NCBI GenBank assembly: GCA_017454745.1
Contig: JAFTCL010000044.1
Span: 89,451-153,450, forward strand
Reading direction: 5' to 3'
Length of the DNA: 64,000 bases
Source: Kiritimatiellia bacterium
GTDB lineage: Bacteria; Verrucomicrobiota; Kiritimatiellia; RFP12; UBA1067
The notes under the pieces were generated by a model that made no database searches, was not told the origin of the DNA, and was given only the letters and a program-made list of their open reading frames with translations. Positions 16,421 to 24,875 of this stretch are shown one piece after another; position 1 is the first letter of the stretch; every line of letters starts with the position of its first letter. Made by a program: the position numbers and the translations under genes.

Positions 16421-19162
16421 TTAAGCCGTAAACGCCTGATAAAGCTTTTCAAGTTTCGCGATGGTCTCGGTCAACTCCGCCTGTTTGGCCCGCTGCTGCT
16501 CCACTACCGCCGCCGGGGCTTTGGCGACGAACCCGGCGTTGCCGAGCTTGGCCTCCACGCCTTTCAGGAAGCCGCGAGCCTTATCAAGCTCGCCCTTGAC
16601 CCGCGCCGCCTCGGCCGCCACATCCACCAGCCCTTCCAACGGCAGATAAATGGTGCCGAGCCGGACCAGACTGCTGGGCATGGCTTTTTTCTCACCCTCG
16701 GTCACCACGTCCAGCCGGTCGGAGCGCAACAAAGTTTTCAGCGACTCGGCGTCCGCGTTGATCAAATCGGCGGAAGCCTGATCCGCGACATGGATAATGA
16801 AATGGGCGAACTTGGCGGGGGCGACGTTGTAATTGGAACGCAACGCGCGCCCGGCGGAGACCAACTCCCGCTTCTGCTCGACGTAGTTGAACACCGTGTC
16901 GGTAAGTCCCCACGATTGCTTGTCGCCGTCAGCGAAAGCGGCAGGCCAAGGAGCCGTCATGATGCTCTCGCCGTCTGCACCGTAACCCATCTGGTGCCAA
17001 AGCTCTTCGGTGATGAACGGCATATAGGGATGGAGCATCCGCAACGCCCGGCTGAACACATTCGCCATAATGGCCAGCAGTTGCGCCCGGCGAGTCTCGT
17101 CTTCACCATACAGACCGGTCTTGGCGTATTCAAGATACCAGTCGCAAAAATCGGTCCAAATGAAATCGTAAATCGCCAGCGCACCGTCCTGAATGCGGTA
17201 TTTCTCAAGTAATGCGGTGATTTGCGCGGCCACGCGCTCGCACTTGAGGAGTAGATGGCGGTCGTCGGCGGTAAGCAGCCCGCTGTTTAGCACAAGCCGA
17301 TCTCCGGCATTGGCCGCGAACGAGAATCCCGGCACCTTTTCGGCATGCATCTGCATGAACCGGGCCGCATTCCAAATCTTGGTGCCGAAATTACGGCCGA
17401 TCTCGAACTTCTCCTTATCGACCTTGGTGTCGCAGTCAAGCGACGTGATGAGCGCGAGCGAGAAACGCAGCGCGTCGGCGGAATAAGCCTCGATTAGCTC
17501 CAACGGATCCAGCGAGTTACCGAGCGACTTCGACATCTTGCGTCCTTGTGCATCACGGACAATACCGTGAATGACGATATTCTTGAACGGCGGCTTCTTC
17601 ATGAAGTGGATGCCGGCCATCATCATCCGGGCAACCCAGAAGAAAATAATGTCCTGCGCCGTCACCAGATCGAAGGTGGGATAGTAGAAATCGAGGTCGT
17701 CGGTCTTTTCAGGCCAGCCGAGGGTGGAGAACGGCCACAGCCAGGAGCTGAACCAAGTGTCGAGGACATCGGGGTCCTGCTCAAGGTCGGCCAGCGTAAG
17801 CGCGGCATCGCCTGTCGCGTTTTTTGCCTTCTCCAACGCAGCTTCGGCAGTCTCCGCGACAAACACCGATTCTTCGTTTCCGCGCAGGTAATAAGCGGGA
17901 ATGCGGTGTCCCCACCAAAGCTGGCGCGAAATGCACCAATCCTGGATGTTGTTCATCCAGTTGAAATAAATCTTGCTCCAGCGGTCGGGAACGAAACGAA
18001 CCTCGCCGCTCTTGACCGCCTCGATGGCGGGCTCGGCGAGCGGTTTCATTTTGACGAACCACTGCTTGGAAAGACGCGACTCCACCACTTCGTGGCAACG
18101 GTAGCAGTGTCCCACCTGATTGTCAAGATCCTCGATATGGTCGAGATACCCGCCGGCTTCCAGATCGGCCACAATCGCCTCGCGGCATTTAAAACGATCC
18201 ATGCCGCAATACTCCGCACCGGCCAGTTCGTTCATCGTGCCGTCGCCGTTCATGATATTGATTTCGGCCAGATCGTGACGCTTTCCGACCAAGAAGTCGT
18301 TAGGGTCGTGCGCGGGGGTGATCTTAACGATACCCGTACCGAATTCGCGGTCCACATAATCATCTGCAATCACGGGAATCTCTCGCCCGGTTAGCGGAAG
18401 AATTACGGTTTTGCCAAGCAGGTGCGCGTAACGCTCATCCTTCGGGTTCACCGCCACCGCAGTGTCGCCGGGCAAAGTCTCGGGACGGGTCGTCGCCACC
18501 ATCACATAATCTTGGTAAGGTTCGCCGGCGGCGCCTTTATCGCTATCCACCACCGGATAGCGGATATACCAGAAATGGCCGTGGTTGGGTTCGTGCTCCA
18601 CCTCATCGTTGGCCAGCGCCGTTCCGCAGCGCGGACACCAGTTGACGATATAGTTGCCTTTGTAAACCAAACCCTCGTCGTAAAGGTTGCAAAAGACCTT
18701 GGCAACCGCTTTGGAGCAACCCTCGTCGAAGGTAAAACGCTCGCGCTGCCAATCGGTAGAGTTGCCCAACTTGCGCTGCTGGTGGACAATAGTGCCGCCA
18801 TATTGGCGTTTCCACTCCCAAACGCGCTCGACAAAAGCCTCGCGCCCCAAATCCTGGCGGCGCTTGCCCTCTTTCTTGAGCGCTTTTTCAACCACGTTCT
18901 GAGTGGCGATACCGGCGTGATCCGTGCCCGGCAGCCAAAGCGTGTTGAACCCGCTCATCCGACGCCACCGCACCAGCACATCCTGGATCGTCTGGTTTAG
19001 GGCGTGCCCCATGTGCAGGATGCCCGTTACGTTCGGCGGCGGGATTACTACGCTGTACGGCACTCCGCCGTCACCCGGCTCTGCGTGGAAACAGCCGTGC
19101 TGCTCCCACCACGCGTACCATTTTTCCTCAACCGCCTTCGCATCGTAATGTTTGTCCATCAT
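16421..19162 (-). CDS. valS: Valine-tRNA ligase
   Basis: This 913-residue class Ia synthetase charges tRNA-Val. The start DKHYDAKAVEEKWYAWWEQHG and PPPNVTGILHMGHALNQ (HIGH motif as HMGH near residue 52) are typical. GTDHAGIATQ follows, the editing domain lies at about 200-350, and KMSKSLGNSLDP is near 541. The C-terminal coiled-coil (residues about 845-910) is present. Two in-frame ATGs stand at 19162 and 19159; either may start the protein. A sigma70-like promoter lies 52 bases upstream and the leader is too short for a T-box. Confidence 0.98.
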   Translation of the reverse strand: MMDKHYDAKAVEEKWYAWWEQHGCFHAEPGDGGVPYSVVIPPPNVTGILHMGHALNQTIQDVLVRWRRMSGFNTLWLPGTDHAGIATQNVVEKALKKEGKRRQDLGREAFVERVWEWKRQYGGTIVHQQRKLGNSTDWQRERFTFDEGCSKAVAKVFCNLYDEGLVYKGNYIVNWCPRCGTALANDEVEHEPNHGHFWYIRYPVVDSDKGAAGEPYQDYVMVATTRPETLPGDTAVAVNPKDERYAHLLGKTVILPLTGREIPVIADDYVDREFGTGIVKITPAHDPNDFLVGKRHDLAEINIMNGDGTMNELAGAEYCGMDRFKCREAIVADLEAGGYLDHIEDLDNQVGHCYRCHEVVESRLSKQWFVKMKPLAEPAIEAVKSGEVRFVPDRWSKIYFNWMNNIQDWCISRQLWWGHRIPAYYLRGNEESVFVAETAEAALEKAKNATGDAALTLADLEQDPDVLDTWFSSWLWPFSTLGWPEKTDDLDFYYPTFDLVTAQDIIFFWVARMMMAGIHFMKKPPFKNIVIHGIVRDAQGRKMSKSLGNSLDPLELIEAYSADALRFSLALITSLDCDTKVDKEKFEIGRNFGTKIWNAARFMQMHAEKVPGFSFAANAGDRLVLNSGLLTADDRHLLLKCERVAAQITALLEKYRIQDGALAIYDFIWTDFCDWYLEYAKTGLYGEDETRRAQLLAIMANVFSRALRMLHPYMPFITEELWHQMGYGADGESIMTAPWPAAFADGDKQSWGLTDTVFNYVEQKRELVSAGRALRSNYNVAPAKFAHFIIHVADQASADLINADAESLKTLLRSDRLDVVTEGEKKAMPSSLVRLGTIYLPLEGLVDVAAEAARVKGELDKARGFLKGVEAKLGNAGFVAKAPAAVVEQQRAKQAELTETIAKLEKLYQAFTA

Positions 19163-19213
19163 AGCCTACTCGCTTCCAAAGAAAATGACTCGAAAATCGA
19201 AAGAAAAAATTTA

Positions 19214-19242
19214 CCATATTCCCCCCGAAAAGGCAAGTCAAC
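19214..19242 (-). promoter_or_regulatory. Sigma70-like promoter for valS
   Basis: On the minus strand, TTGACT (19242-19237), a 17-base spacer and TATGGT (19219-19214) predict a start near 19207, about 45 bases before the valS ATG. Confidence 0.5.
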
Positions 19243-19280
19243 AATAGCTTTTACAAAATTCGAAAAGGAGTTTCGGCACG

Positions 19281-20705
19281 TTATACCGACTGTGCGTCTT
19301 TGTCCTTGGCAAGATTGTCAAACCGGAACTTACTGATGTCAATCTCGTCAACGACGAACGGCTTGGCCGTTTTCCAGCCGCCCCGCGTGTAATCCGGAAA
19401 GTCGATTGCCGCCGAACGCGAATTGACCGATTTCTCGGACAGTTCAACGATGGAACTGTAGGTCGCCAGATCGTACACGTCCGTATCCAGCGGCAATCCG
19501 TTTTGCAGGCAGTAAACCCAGCGCAAGTCCATTATGAAATCCATGCCGCCGTGACCGCCGACCTTCTTGGCGATTTCGCCGGCGACTTTCCAAAACGGGT
19601 GTTTGTACTCTTCCTTAATCCGTTCCGCCTTTTCAGCGTCGAAGTACGAGTGCGCGGCGCCGTCGCCCACTTTGGTTTCGAACCCGACCCGGTATTCGGG
19701 ATAAGCGCGGAAAATCCCCTTCGTCCCCATAAGCACTCCGCCGCGCGAATAGGGCCGGGGCGTGCAGACATTGTGCGTGAGCTGCACCGTCCGCCCGCCG
19801 ACCGTGCGGATCAGGCTGACGTTAACATCGCCCCGAACCATCTTAGCCGTATGCCGCCAATCCCCTTCCGGGAAATTCTCCCTGCCGTACAGTTCGAACG
19901 AGGCGCTTTTAGTTTCCATCGAGACTAGATAATCGAAACGGTCGCCCCGGTTGATGTTCATGCACTTTCCGGCGGGGACGAGACCGTGCGTCGGATAGTA
20001 ATTGCCGTGATGCGTCTTATGGCGTTCAATCCGCCAGAAAACGCCGTCGTGGGGATTGTACTGCAGGGAACGCTGGTCGTGCGAGTATCCCACTTCTGCT
20101 TGAATGATCTCGCCCAGCATGCCCTTGTGTACAAGGTTGAACGCCAGCATTTCGTATTCGCCGTAAGCGCAGTTCTCCAACATCATGCAGTGGCGGCGGT
20201 TCCGCTCGGCCGCCTCCACGGTCTGCCAGCATTCGTCCAGATTGAAGACGCCCGGAACCTCCTGCATGACGTGCTTGCCGTGATCCATCGCGTACACGTT
20301 GATCGGGCAATGGAGCGGGCGCGGCGTTGCCGAGTAGATGACATCCACATCCTCGGTGTCGCACAGGCGTTTCCAGTCATCTTCGGTTTTCCCGTACTCC
20401 TTGGCCGGCGGCGCCCCCCTCTCCTTCAGCCAATTCCGCGCCGCCTCAAGCCGCGCCGGGTTGATGTCGCAAATCGCCGTGATTTGGCATCCCGGAATCT
20501 GCGCGATCCGGTGAACCGCCGCCGTTCCGCGACTGCCAATGCCGATAAAGCCGATCCGGATTACCGGGATCGGCGGCACGGCAAAGCCATGCATCGGCGC
20601 ACCCGCAGCGGCGGCTACTCCGTCCTTGGCGAAAGATCCGGCCGCCATCGCGGCCACGCCCATCCATGCCGTACCCTTCAAAAAATCACGCCTGCTTTGC
20701 GACAT
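19281..20705 (-). CDS. Secreted Gfo/Idh/MocA protein of the GH109 type
   Basis: This 474-residue protein starts with a Tat signal (SRRDFLKGTAWMGVAAMAAG). An NAD-binding Rossmann domain follows (GFIGIGSRGTAAVHRIA, near residue 50). The motifs EVPGVFNLDECW, NYYPTHGL, MNINRGDRFDYLVSM, GHGGMDF and YDLATYSSIVELSEKSV follow the pattern of GH109 enzymes. Those hydrolyse alpha-N-acetylgalactosaminides by an NAD-dependent redox mechanism with a tightly bound cofactor, which would explain Tat export of a folded protein. Activity is an inference; related Tat-exported MocA proteins have other roles. GAGGAGG upstream of the ATG at 20705 fixes the start; the frame is open to 20729. It lies 59 bases after the frameshifted surface protein gene. 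Confidence 0.82.
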   Translation of the reverse strand: MSQSRRDFLKGTAWMGVAAMAAGSFAKDGVAAAAGAPMHGFAVPPIPVIRIGFIGIGSRGTAAVHRIAQIPGCQITAICDINPARLEAARNWLKERGAPPAKEYGKTEDDWKRLCDTEDVDVIYSATPRPLHCPINVYAMDHGKHVMQEVPGVFNLDECWQTVEAAERNRRHCMMLENCAYGEYEMLAFNLVHKGMLGEIIQAEVGYSHDQRSLQYNPHDGVFWRIERHKTHHGNYYPTHGLVPAGKCMNINRGDRFDYLVSMETKSASFELYGRENFPEGDWRHTAKMVRGDVNVSLIRTVGGRTVQLTHNVCTPRPYSRGGVLMGTKGIFRAYPEYRVGFETKVGDGAAHSYFDAEKAERIKEEYKHPFWKVAGEIAKKVGGHGGMDFIMDLRWVYCLQNGLPLDTDVYDLATYSSIVELSEKSVNSRSAAIDFPDYTRGGWKTAKPFVVDEIDISKFRFDNLAKDKDAQSV

Positions 20706-20764
20706 TCCCAAATCCTCCTCAAGTATCACTCAAATGCCATCTCTCCCCTGCCCTTTTCGAAGAC

Positions 20765-23700
20765 TTACTCTTCAACAGTCACGCATTCTACGTAACCGCT
20801 GAACTTACCGGCCTTGGGAGGCAGGTAGATGAATGTCTGGTACTTGCCATCCGGTCGCGGGCACAACACCGCGCTTCCGCTGGCACTGTACACAATCTCC
20901 TTACCGGTTTTGGCGTCCTCTCCGGTGACGAATCTTGCCGCGACCGTTACGCCGCCGGTTGCCTGTAGCTTCAGCGTCACAGTTCCGGCATTACCGTCCG
21001 CATCCTCGGTCTCGTAGGCGTACACCGTGTTGGCCAGACCCTTGCCCAAAGTCTTCCACGGCTCGTACTTCCAGTTGTTCTGGTAGGCCACAAACACCTC
21101 GCCGGCTGCCACTGCCACGCCACCGTTAACATCAGCGCCGAAAGCCACCGTGTTGGTAACAGCCTCCTTACCGCTCTTACCTACCAGCGTAGCGAAGTAA
21201 ATGTCTTCGTCTGCGTTCCAAGTATTGAAGCTGTCAGCCGCAAGCGTCCAGGTCAATCCGCCCTCAAGCCACTTGCCGCTGATTTTGCCGGTCTGGGTTA
21301 CGGTTAGCGTTGCCTGACCGGTCTCACCGCCACCATTGAAAGTTCCGACCGCCCACAGGGGCAGCGGGAGGATTGTCCAGTCGAAGGCATAGGTTTGCGA
21401 CGACTTGCCCGCCGTTGTCACGGTAAGTTTCACCTTCGACGGCACATAAGCGCCGGTCTTTGCGTCTAACTTCGAAGCCGCAGTAGGCGCTCCCACTAAC
21501 GAATATGCCTTCGTTACCTTGTCTTGCACAAGTTTGACGCCGGTCGGCAACCCTGCCGCCTTCACCGTTGTGGCAGAAAGCGCGGTCGCCTCAAGCGGCC
21601 AGGCAACCGCCACACCGCAGTAGTTGATGACGGCCGGTGTTTCCTCCGCCAAAACAGGAGCTCCTTCGCCGGATACCGCGAGAGTAATCGATGCCATATC
21701 TTCTTCGAGCGTCACGAAACGGGCATAAAGGTCGGCGTCGGCTTCCGGCATCGCAAACGTAAAGTTTGGAGCCTGCGAGAGTATATTGCCGCCTTCCGCC
21801 GGATACCAACCGCCAAACGCGAACCCCTTGTTCGCGGTCGCCTTTAGCGTAACATTCTTCCCGGCGGCGTAACGCCCCGCACCAGTCACCTTGCCACCCT
21901 GCGTAGCAATGACGCCTTGATCGTTGAACGCTACCGGCGTAACTGTCACGCGCGGATCACCCGCAAAAACGGCATAGAACGTTGTTGACTCGGTAATATT
22001 CGTGAGCGTAGTCGAAGTTTTCGAGTCCTTAGCGGGTTTCGCAGTGCGATCGATGACTAGCGACGGCGTGGTGGCGACTAAGGTATCGCCAAGCAAATTG
22101 TCCGTCCATCCGACAAACGTGAAGCCTTTGTTCACTGTCGCTTTCAGCGTAACCTTTTTGCCCAAGGCGCAATAACCGCTACCTGTAGTCTTACCGCCGT
22201 CTGCAGGAGCGGCAAGTGCGCGCATATACGGTATTTCCTCAAATACCGCGACATACTCATCGTCGCTGTTGACAACAATCTGCCACTTCGCTTTCGTCGA
22301 AAGCAATTGGTTGTCCGAGGTGCGCCACCATCCGACAAATGCCCAGCCCGGACGCGTCTCGGCGGTCAACGTGAGCTTCGATCCGCTCGCGTAGTAGCCG
22401 GTTCCCGCAACGAATCCACCTTGCTCATTGCTGGAAGCAACCGTGACACTGTTTGTAGTCACCGTCTCGCCCTTTTTAGGCTTGTATGCAGTCACTGCGG
22501 CCTTGAGCGTCTTGTCGTTAGCATCTTGGATCGACACCGTGCAAATGTCAGTCTCACCGACCTCAGCACCGATTGCGTCCGCCAGCTGAAGAGTGAAGAA
22601 TTCGAGATTCTCCACCGTCTTATCTGCTTTTATCGGAATTGAGATTGTCTTCGGATTAGTGTCGCCTGTGTCCCACGCGAGCGTTAGCGGGAATTTCAAT
22701 CCGCCCTTCGGCATCACTTCATCGATCATGCCCTTGGTGAGGTCCAGATCTGCCGCGGCGGCGGTCTGGTATGTCATATAAACCTTTACACTCGAAGGCC
22801 CCGCCGCGCTGCCGCCATTGACCACTACATTTACCGTGTCAGGTTCGCCAGTTACATACTCCGACTCGACGAACGTCACCACTGCCAGCTCAGGCTCTAG
22901 GGTGGAAATCCCCAGCTGTATCTGGTTCTTCACGTCCATAATCGATCCGCTGTAGGAGCTAGGGCTGGCCGGATCGTAGTTGGTGCCGTCCGAATAGACG
23001 CGTATTGCCATGTGTGAGGCGTCAAAAGCCAAACAGGACATCCCGCTTTCCCAACGACCAGAGTTGTCGTCCACTATGACGGCAAGGTTGTCGGTGCCGT
23101 TATAGGCAAATGGGGCGTCAAGAGGTATCGTCGTCCAATCCCCTGACGTAAAAGTCACCTCCCCGCTAAACACCTTGTCGGCGACTGTTGCTGCAATCCA
23201 GTCCGCACTGCCGCTAAACGAATCCTTGTCTGTGTGTACAAGGTAGATGTCGAGCGTGCGCGTCTTTTCGACACCGACATTCTTGAATGCAATGCTGTTG
23301 ATGGTGCAGGTCCCGCCGATCTCGTCGGACGTGTATATCTGCTGCGTCAGCGAATAGTTGCAGAAGGTGTAGGTCGGCAGATAGTTGTTGCCTGTGCCGG
23401 TGCCGCTGCCTATGGTGATGACGTGCGACTCCGTCCAGTGCGCGTAGTAGGTCGCGCCGTCCTCCGGCGTCAGAACCTGCTCGCCGCCCTCGGCTTCGGT
23501 GAACCAGCCGATGAACGCCCAGCCGGCGCGCGCGGTCGTCGGTTTTGTCCTCGACAGCGGTTTAGTCGCCGAAACGTCCTCAGTTGTCGTTTTTCCCCCC
23601 TCGAAGTTTTCAACCAGCGTCACCGAAACGAACGTATCGACAAAGTCTTGAACAGGACGGATGGGAGTCCCGGCGTAGCGCTCGGAAGTATACTCGATGT

Positions 23701-23815
23701 CTTTGCGATTCGGAAGATAGACCAAGCCCCCCTGCGTTGTACGACGATGACGCAGGAACCGACGACCAATAATAGCCTTGCGAGGAAAAGACTTCTCTAT
23801 AATAGCCGCTTCCAT
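20765..23815 (-). CDS. Large InlB-repeat surface protein, 3' portion after a frameshift
   Basis: This frame encodes about 990 residues that continue the protein begun upstream at 24647; the meaningful overlap point is the G6 tract at 23727-23732. The ATG at 23815 is incidental, since its first 28 codons are an out-of-frame reading of the neighbour. Modules in order: end of a Fib_succ-like domain (TPIRPVQDF), a Listeria-Bacteroides repeat (GWAFIGWFTEAEGGE), a beta-sandwich (about 140-305), a Calx-beta-like segment (about 310-430), three divergent InlB repeats (GWAFVGWW, GFTFVGWT, GFAFGGWY), a putative Ig domain with GLPTGVKL, and a C-terminal LWAVGTFNGGG module. The last two modules recur in the protein at 58011-61355. 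It is probably anchored at or exported to the cell surface. Confidence 0.75.
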   Translation of the reverse strand: MEAAIIEKSFPRKAIIGRRFLRHRRTTQGGLVYLPNRKDIEYTSERYAGTPIRPVQDFVDTFVSVTLVENFEGGKTTTEDVSATKPLSRTKPTTARAGWAFIGWFTEAEGGEQVLTPEDGATYYAHWTESHVITIGSGTGTGNNYLPTYTFCNYSLTQQIYTSDEIGGTCTINSIAFKNVGVEKTRTLDIYLVHTDKDSFSGSADWIAATVADKVFSGEVTFTSGDWTTIPLDAPFAYNGTDNLAVIVDDNSGRWESGMSCLAFDASHMAIRVYSDGTNYDPASPSSYSGSIMDVKNQIQLGISTLEPELAVVTFVESEYVTGEPDTVNVVVNGGSAAGPSSVKVYMTYQTAAAADLDLTKGMIDEVMPKGGLKFPLTLAWDTGDTNPKTISIPIKADKTVENLEFFTLQLADAIGAEVGETDICTVSIQDANDKTLKAAVTAYKPKKGETVTTNSVTVASSNEQGGFVAGTGYYASGSKLTLTAETRPGWAFVGWWRTSDNQLLSTKAKWQIVVNSDDEYVAVFEEIPYMRALAAPADGGKTTGSGYCALGKKVTLKATVNKGFTFVGWTDNLLGDTLVATTPSLVIDRTAKPAKDSKTSTTLTNITESTTFYAVFAGDPRVTVTPVAFNDQGVIATQGGKVTGAGRYAAGKNVTLKATANKGFAFGGWYPAEGGNILSQAPNFTFAMPEADADLYARFVTLEEDMASITLAVSGEGAPVLAEETPAVINYCGVAVAWPLEATALSATTVKAAGLPTGVKLVQDKVTKAYSLVGAPTAASKLDAKTGAYVPSKVKLTVTTAGKSSQTYAFDWTILPLPLWAVGTFNGGGETGQATLTVTQTGKISGKWLEGGLTWTLAADSFNTWNADEDIYFATLVGKSGKEAVTNTVAFGADVNGGVAVAAGEVFVAYQNNWKYEPWKTLGKGLANTVYAYETEDADGNAGTVTLKLQATGGVTVAARFVTGEDAKTGKEIVYSASGSAVLCPRPDGKYQTFIYLPPKAGKFSGYVECVTVEE

Positions 23816-24647
23816 ACCCGGTGCAAGGAAGGAAGATGCTGGCGGAAGAATATTCGCCCTTGCCGCGAACGAGGTATCCGTTTACGCCGTTAGTTGTCGT
23901 CCAAATCCAGTCGCACTTGTAGTAGCAGAGGTCGTTCAGATCCTGTACCGTAGGCATGCGCCACCCGCCGCCCCACTGCGCCTGCGCCGCATCATGCTCG
24001 GGGGCGAGCACATACGTGCCGCCCTGCGACACGACCCAGCCCTCGCTTTGCAGTTCATATACGCTCTTGTCGTAGGTCGGCACGTTCTCCCAGCTGAACG
24101 AGAAACCCGATGCCGATCCGTCGCTTGCCACCCAGGAAGAGCCATCGCGCCTGTAGCCGATGGTGTCGCCCCACCAGAAGTAGTAGCCGGATTCCCACGG
24201 CTCCTCCGCGCCGATATTGATCGTCGCCCAGTAGGGACCGTCTTCCCAGAGCTGCACCTTGTCGCAAGACACTTCCGCCCAATGCGCGTAGTACGTCGCG
24301 CCATCGGTTGGCAAAGTGTCCGCCGAAACCTGCTCGCCCCCCTCCGGCGCGGTGAACCAGCCGACAAACCTCCAGCCCGTGCGCATGGAAACCGACGGCG
24401 CGTTTGCCAGTATCTTGCCCGTGCTCGAAACCGACATGTTCGTCGTGCTGCCGCCCTCGAAGTTCTCGTCGAACGTCACGTGGCAGAAGCCGCCCTCCGG
24501 CGGCTCGGCCATGAACGAGAGCGGATAGCTCGCGGCGGTCGGCCCGCCGGAAAGGTCTATCACACAGTAGGTATCGTCGTCCGCCCACGCCCCGAGCATC
24601 GCGCCCGCCACTACAAGCAGTGTCATCAGCTTAGTTTTCAGTTTCAC
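23610..24647 (-). CDS. Large InlB-repeat surface protein, 5' portion before a frameshift
   Basis: This frame holds a signal peptide (KTKLMTLLVVAGAMLGAWA) and a Listeria-Bacteroides repeat (GWRFVGWFTAPEGGEQ). A domain like the Fibrobacter succinogenes paralogous domain follows (YWATINIGAEEPWESG, then GGGWRMPTVQDLNDLC and GYYWSSVPASSSYNAGG). Right after NAGG the reading frame leaves the expected sequence and runs to a stop at 23610 as unrelated residues. The minus-one frame restores LVYLPNR and IRPVQDF. The start is probably GTG at 24647, with AAGGAG 14 bases upstream; the ATG at 24626 is the alternative. One G fewer in the G6 tract would fuse both portions into a protein of about 1,290 residues. 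Confidence 0.7.
   Translation of the reverse strand: MKLKTKLMTLLVVAGAMLGAWADDDTYCVIDLSGGPTAASYPLSFMAEPPEGGFCHVTFDENFEGGSTTNMSVSSTGKILANAPSVSMRTGWRFVGWFTAPEGGEQVSADTLPTDGATYYAHWAEVSCDKVQLWEDGPYWATINIGAEEPWESGYYFWWGDTIGYRRDGSSWVASDGSASGFSFSWENVPTYDKSVYELQSEGWVVSQGGTYVLAPEHDAAQAQWGGGWRMPTVQDLNDLCYYKCDWIWTTTNGVNGYLVRGKGEYSSASIFLPCTGYGSGYYREVFSSQGYYWSSVPASSSYNAGGLGLSSESQRHRVYFRALRRDSHPSCSRLCRYVRFGDAG
23727..23732 (-). repeat. G6 homopolymer at the frameshift point
   Basis: The minus strand reads GCA-GGG-GGG-CTT here. Removing one G gives NAGGLVY and joins the two open frames exactly where domain homology crosses over. The tract could be a sequencing or assembly error, a slippage site for phase variation, or a fixed mutation. 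Confidence 0.7.
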
Positions 24648-24875
24648 TATTATTGACGTTTCTCCTTGTTTGGGTTTGAAAAGTTGATTTACGAAAGGAA
24701 TTTTCCACTTCAAGATTCGGGAACTGTCGGGCCATGCGCTTTCTCTCGCGCACCGACCCGCCTTACTACACTCCCCTGCCGACCACCAAGCCGACACATT
24801 CCGTCGCAAATGCGGTACAATAGTATCATATCCTCCTACGATGCGTAAGAGCGCAATCAATAAGAATGACTTTTC

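Noticed and set aside
16124..17212. 362-codon plus-strand frame
   Set aside because: It runs antisense across the radical SAM gene and valS, both of which are certain.
19163..19280. Possible T-box leader for valS
   Set aside because: The leader from the predicted start is only about 45 bases, and no T-box or specifier loop is seen.
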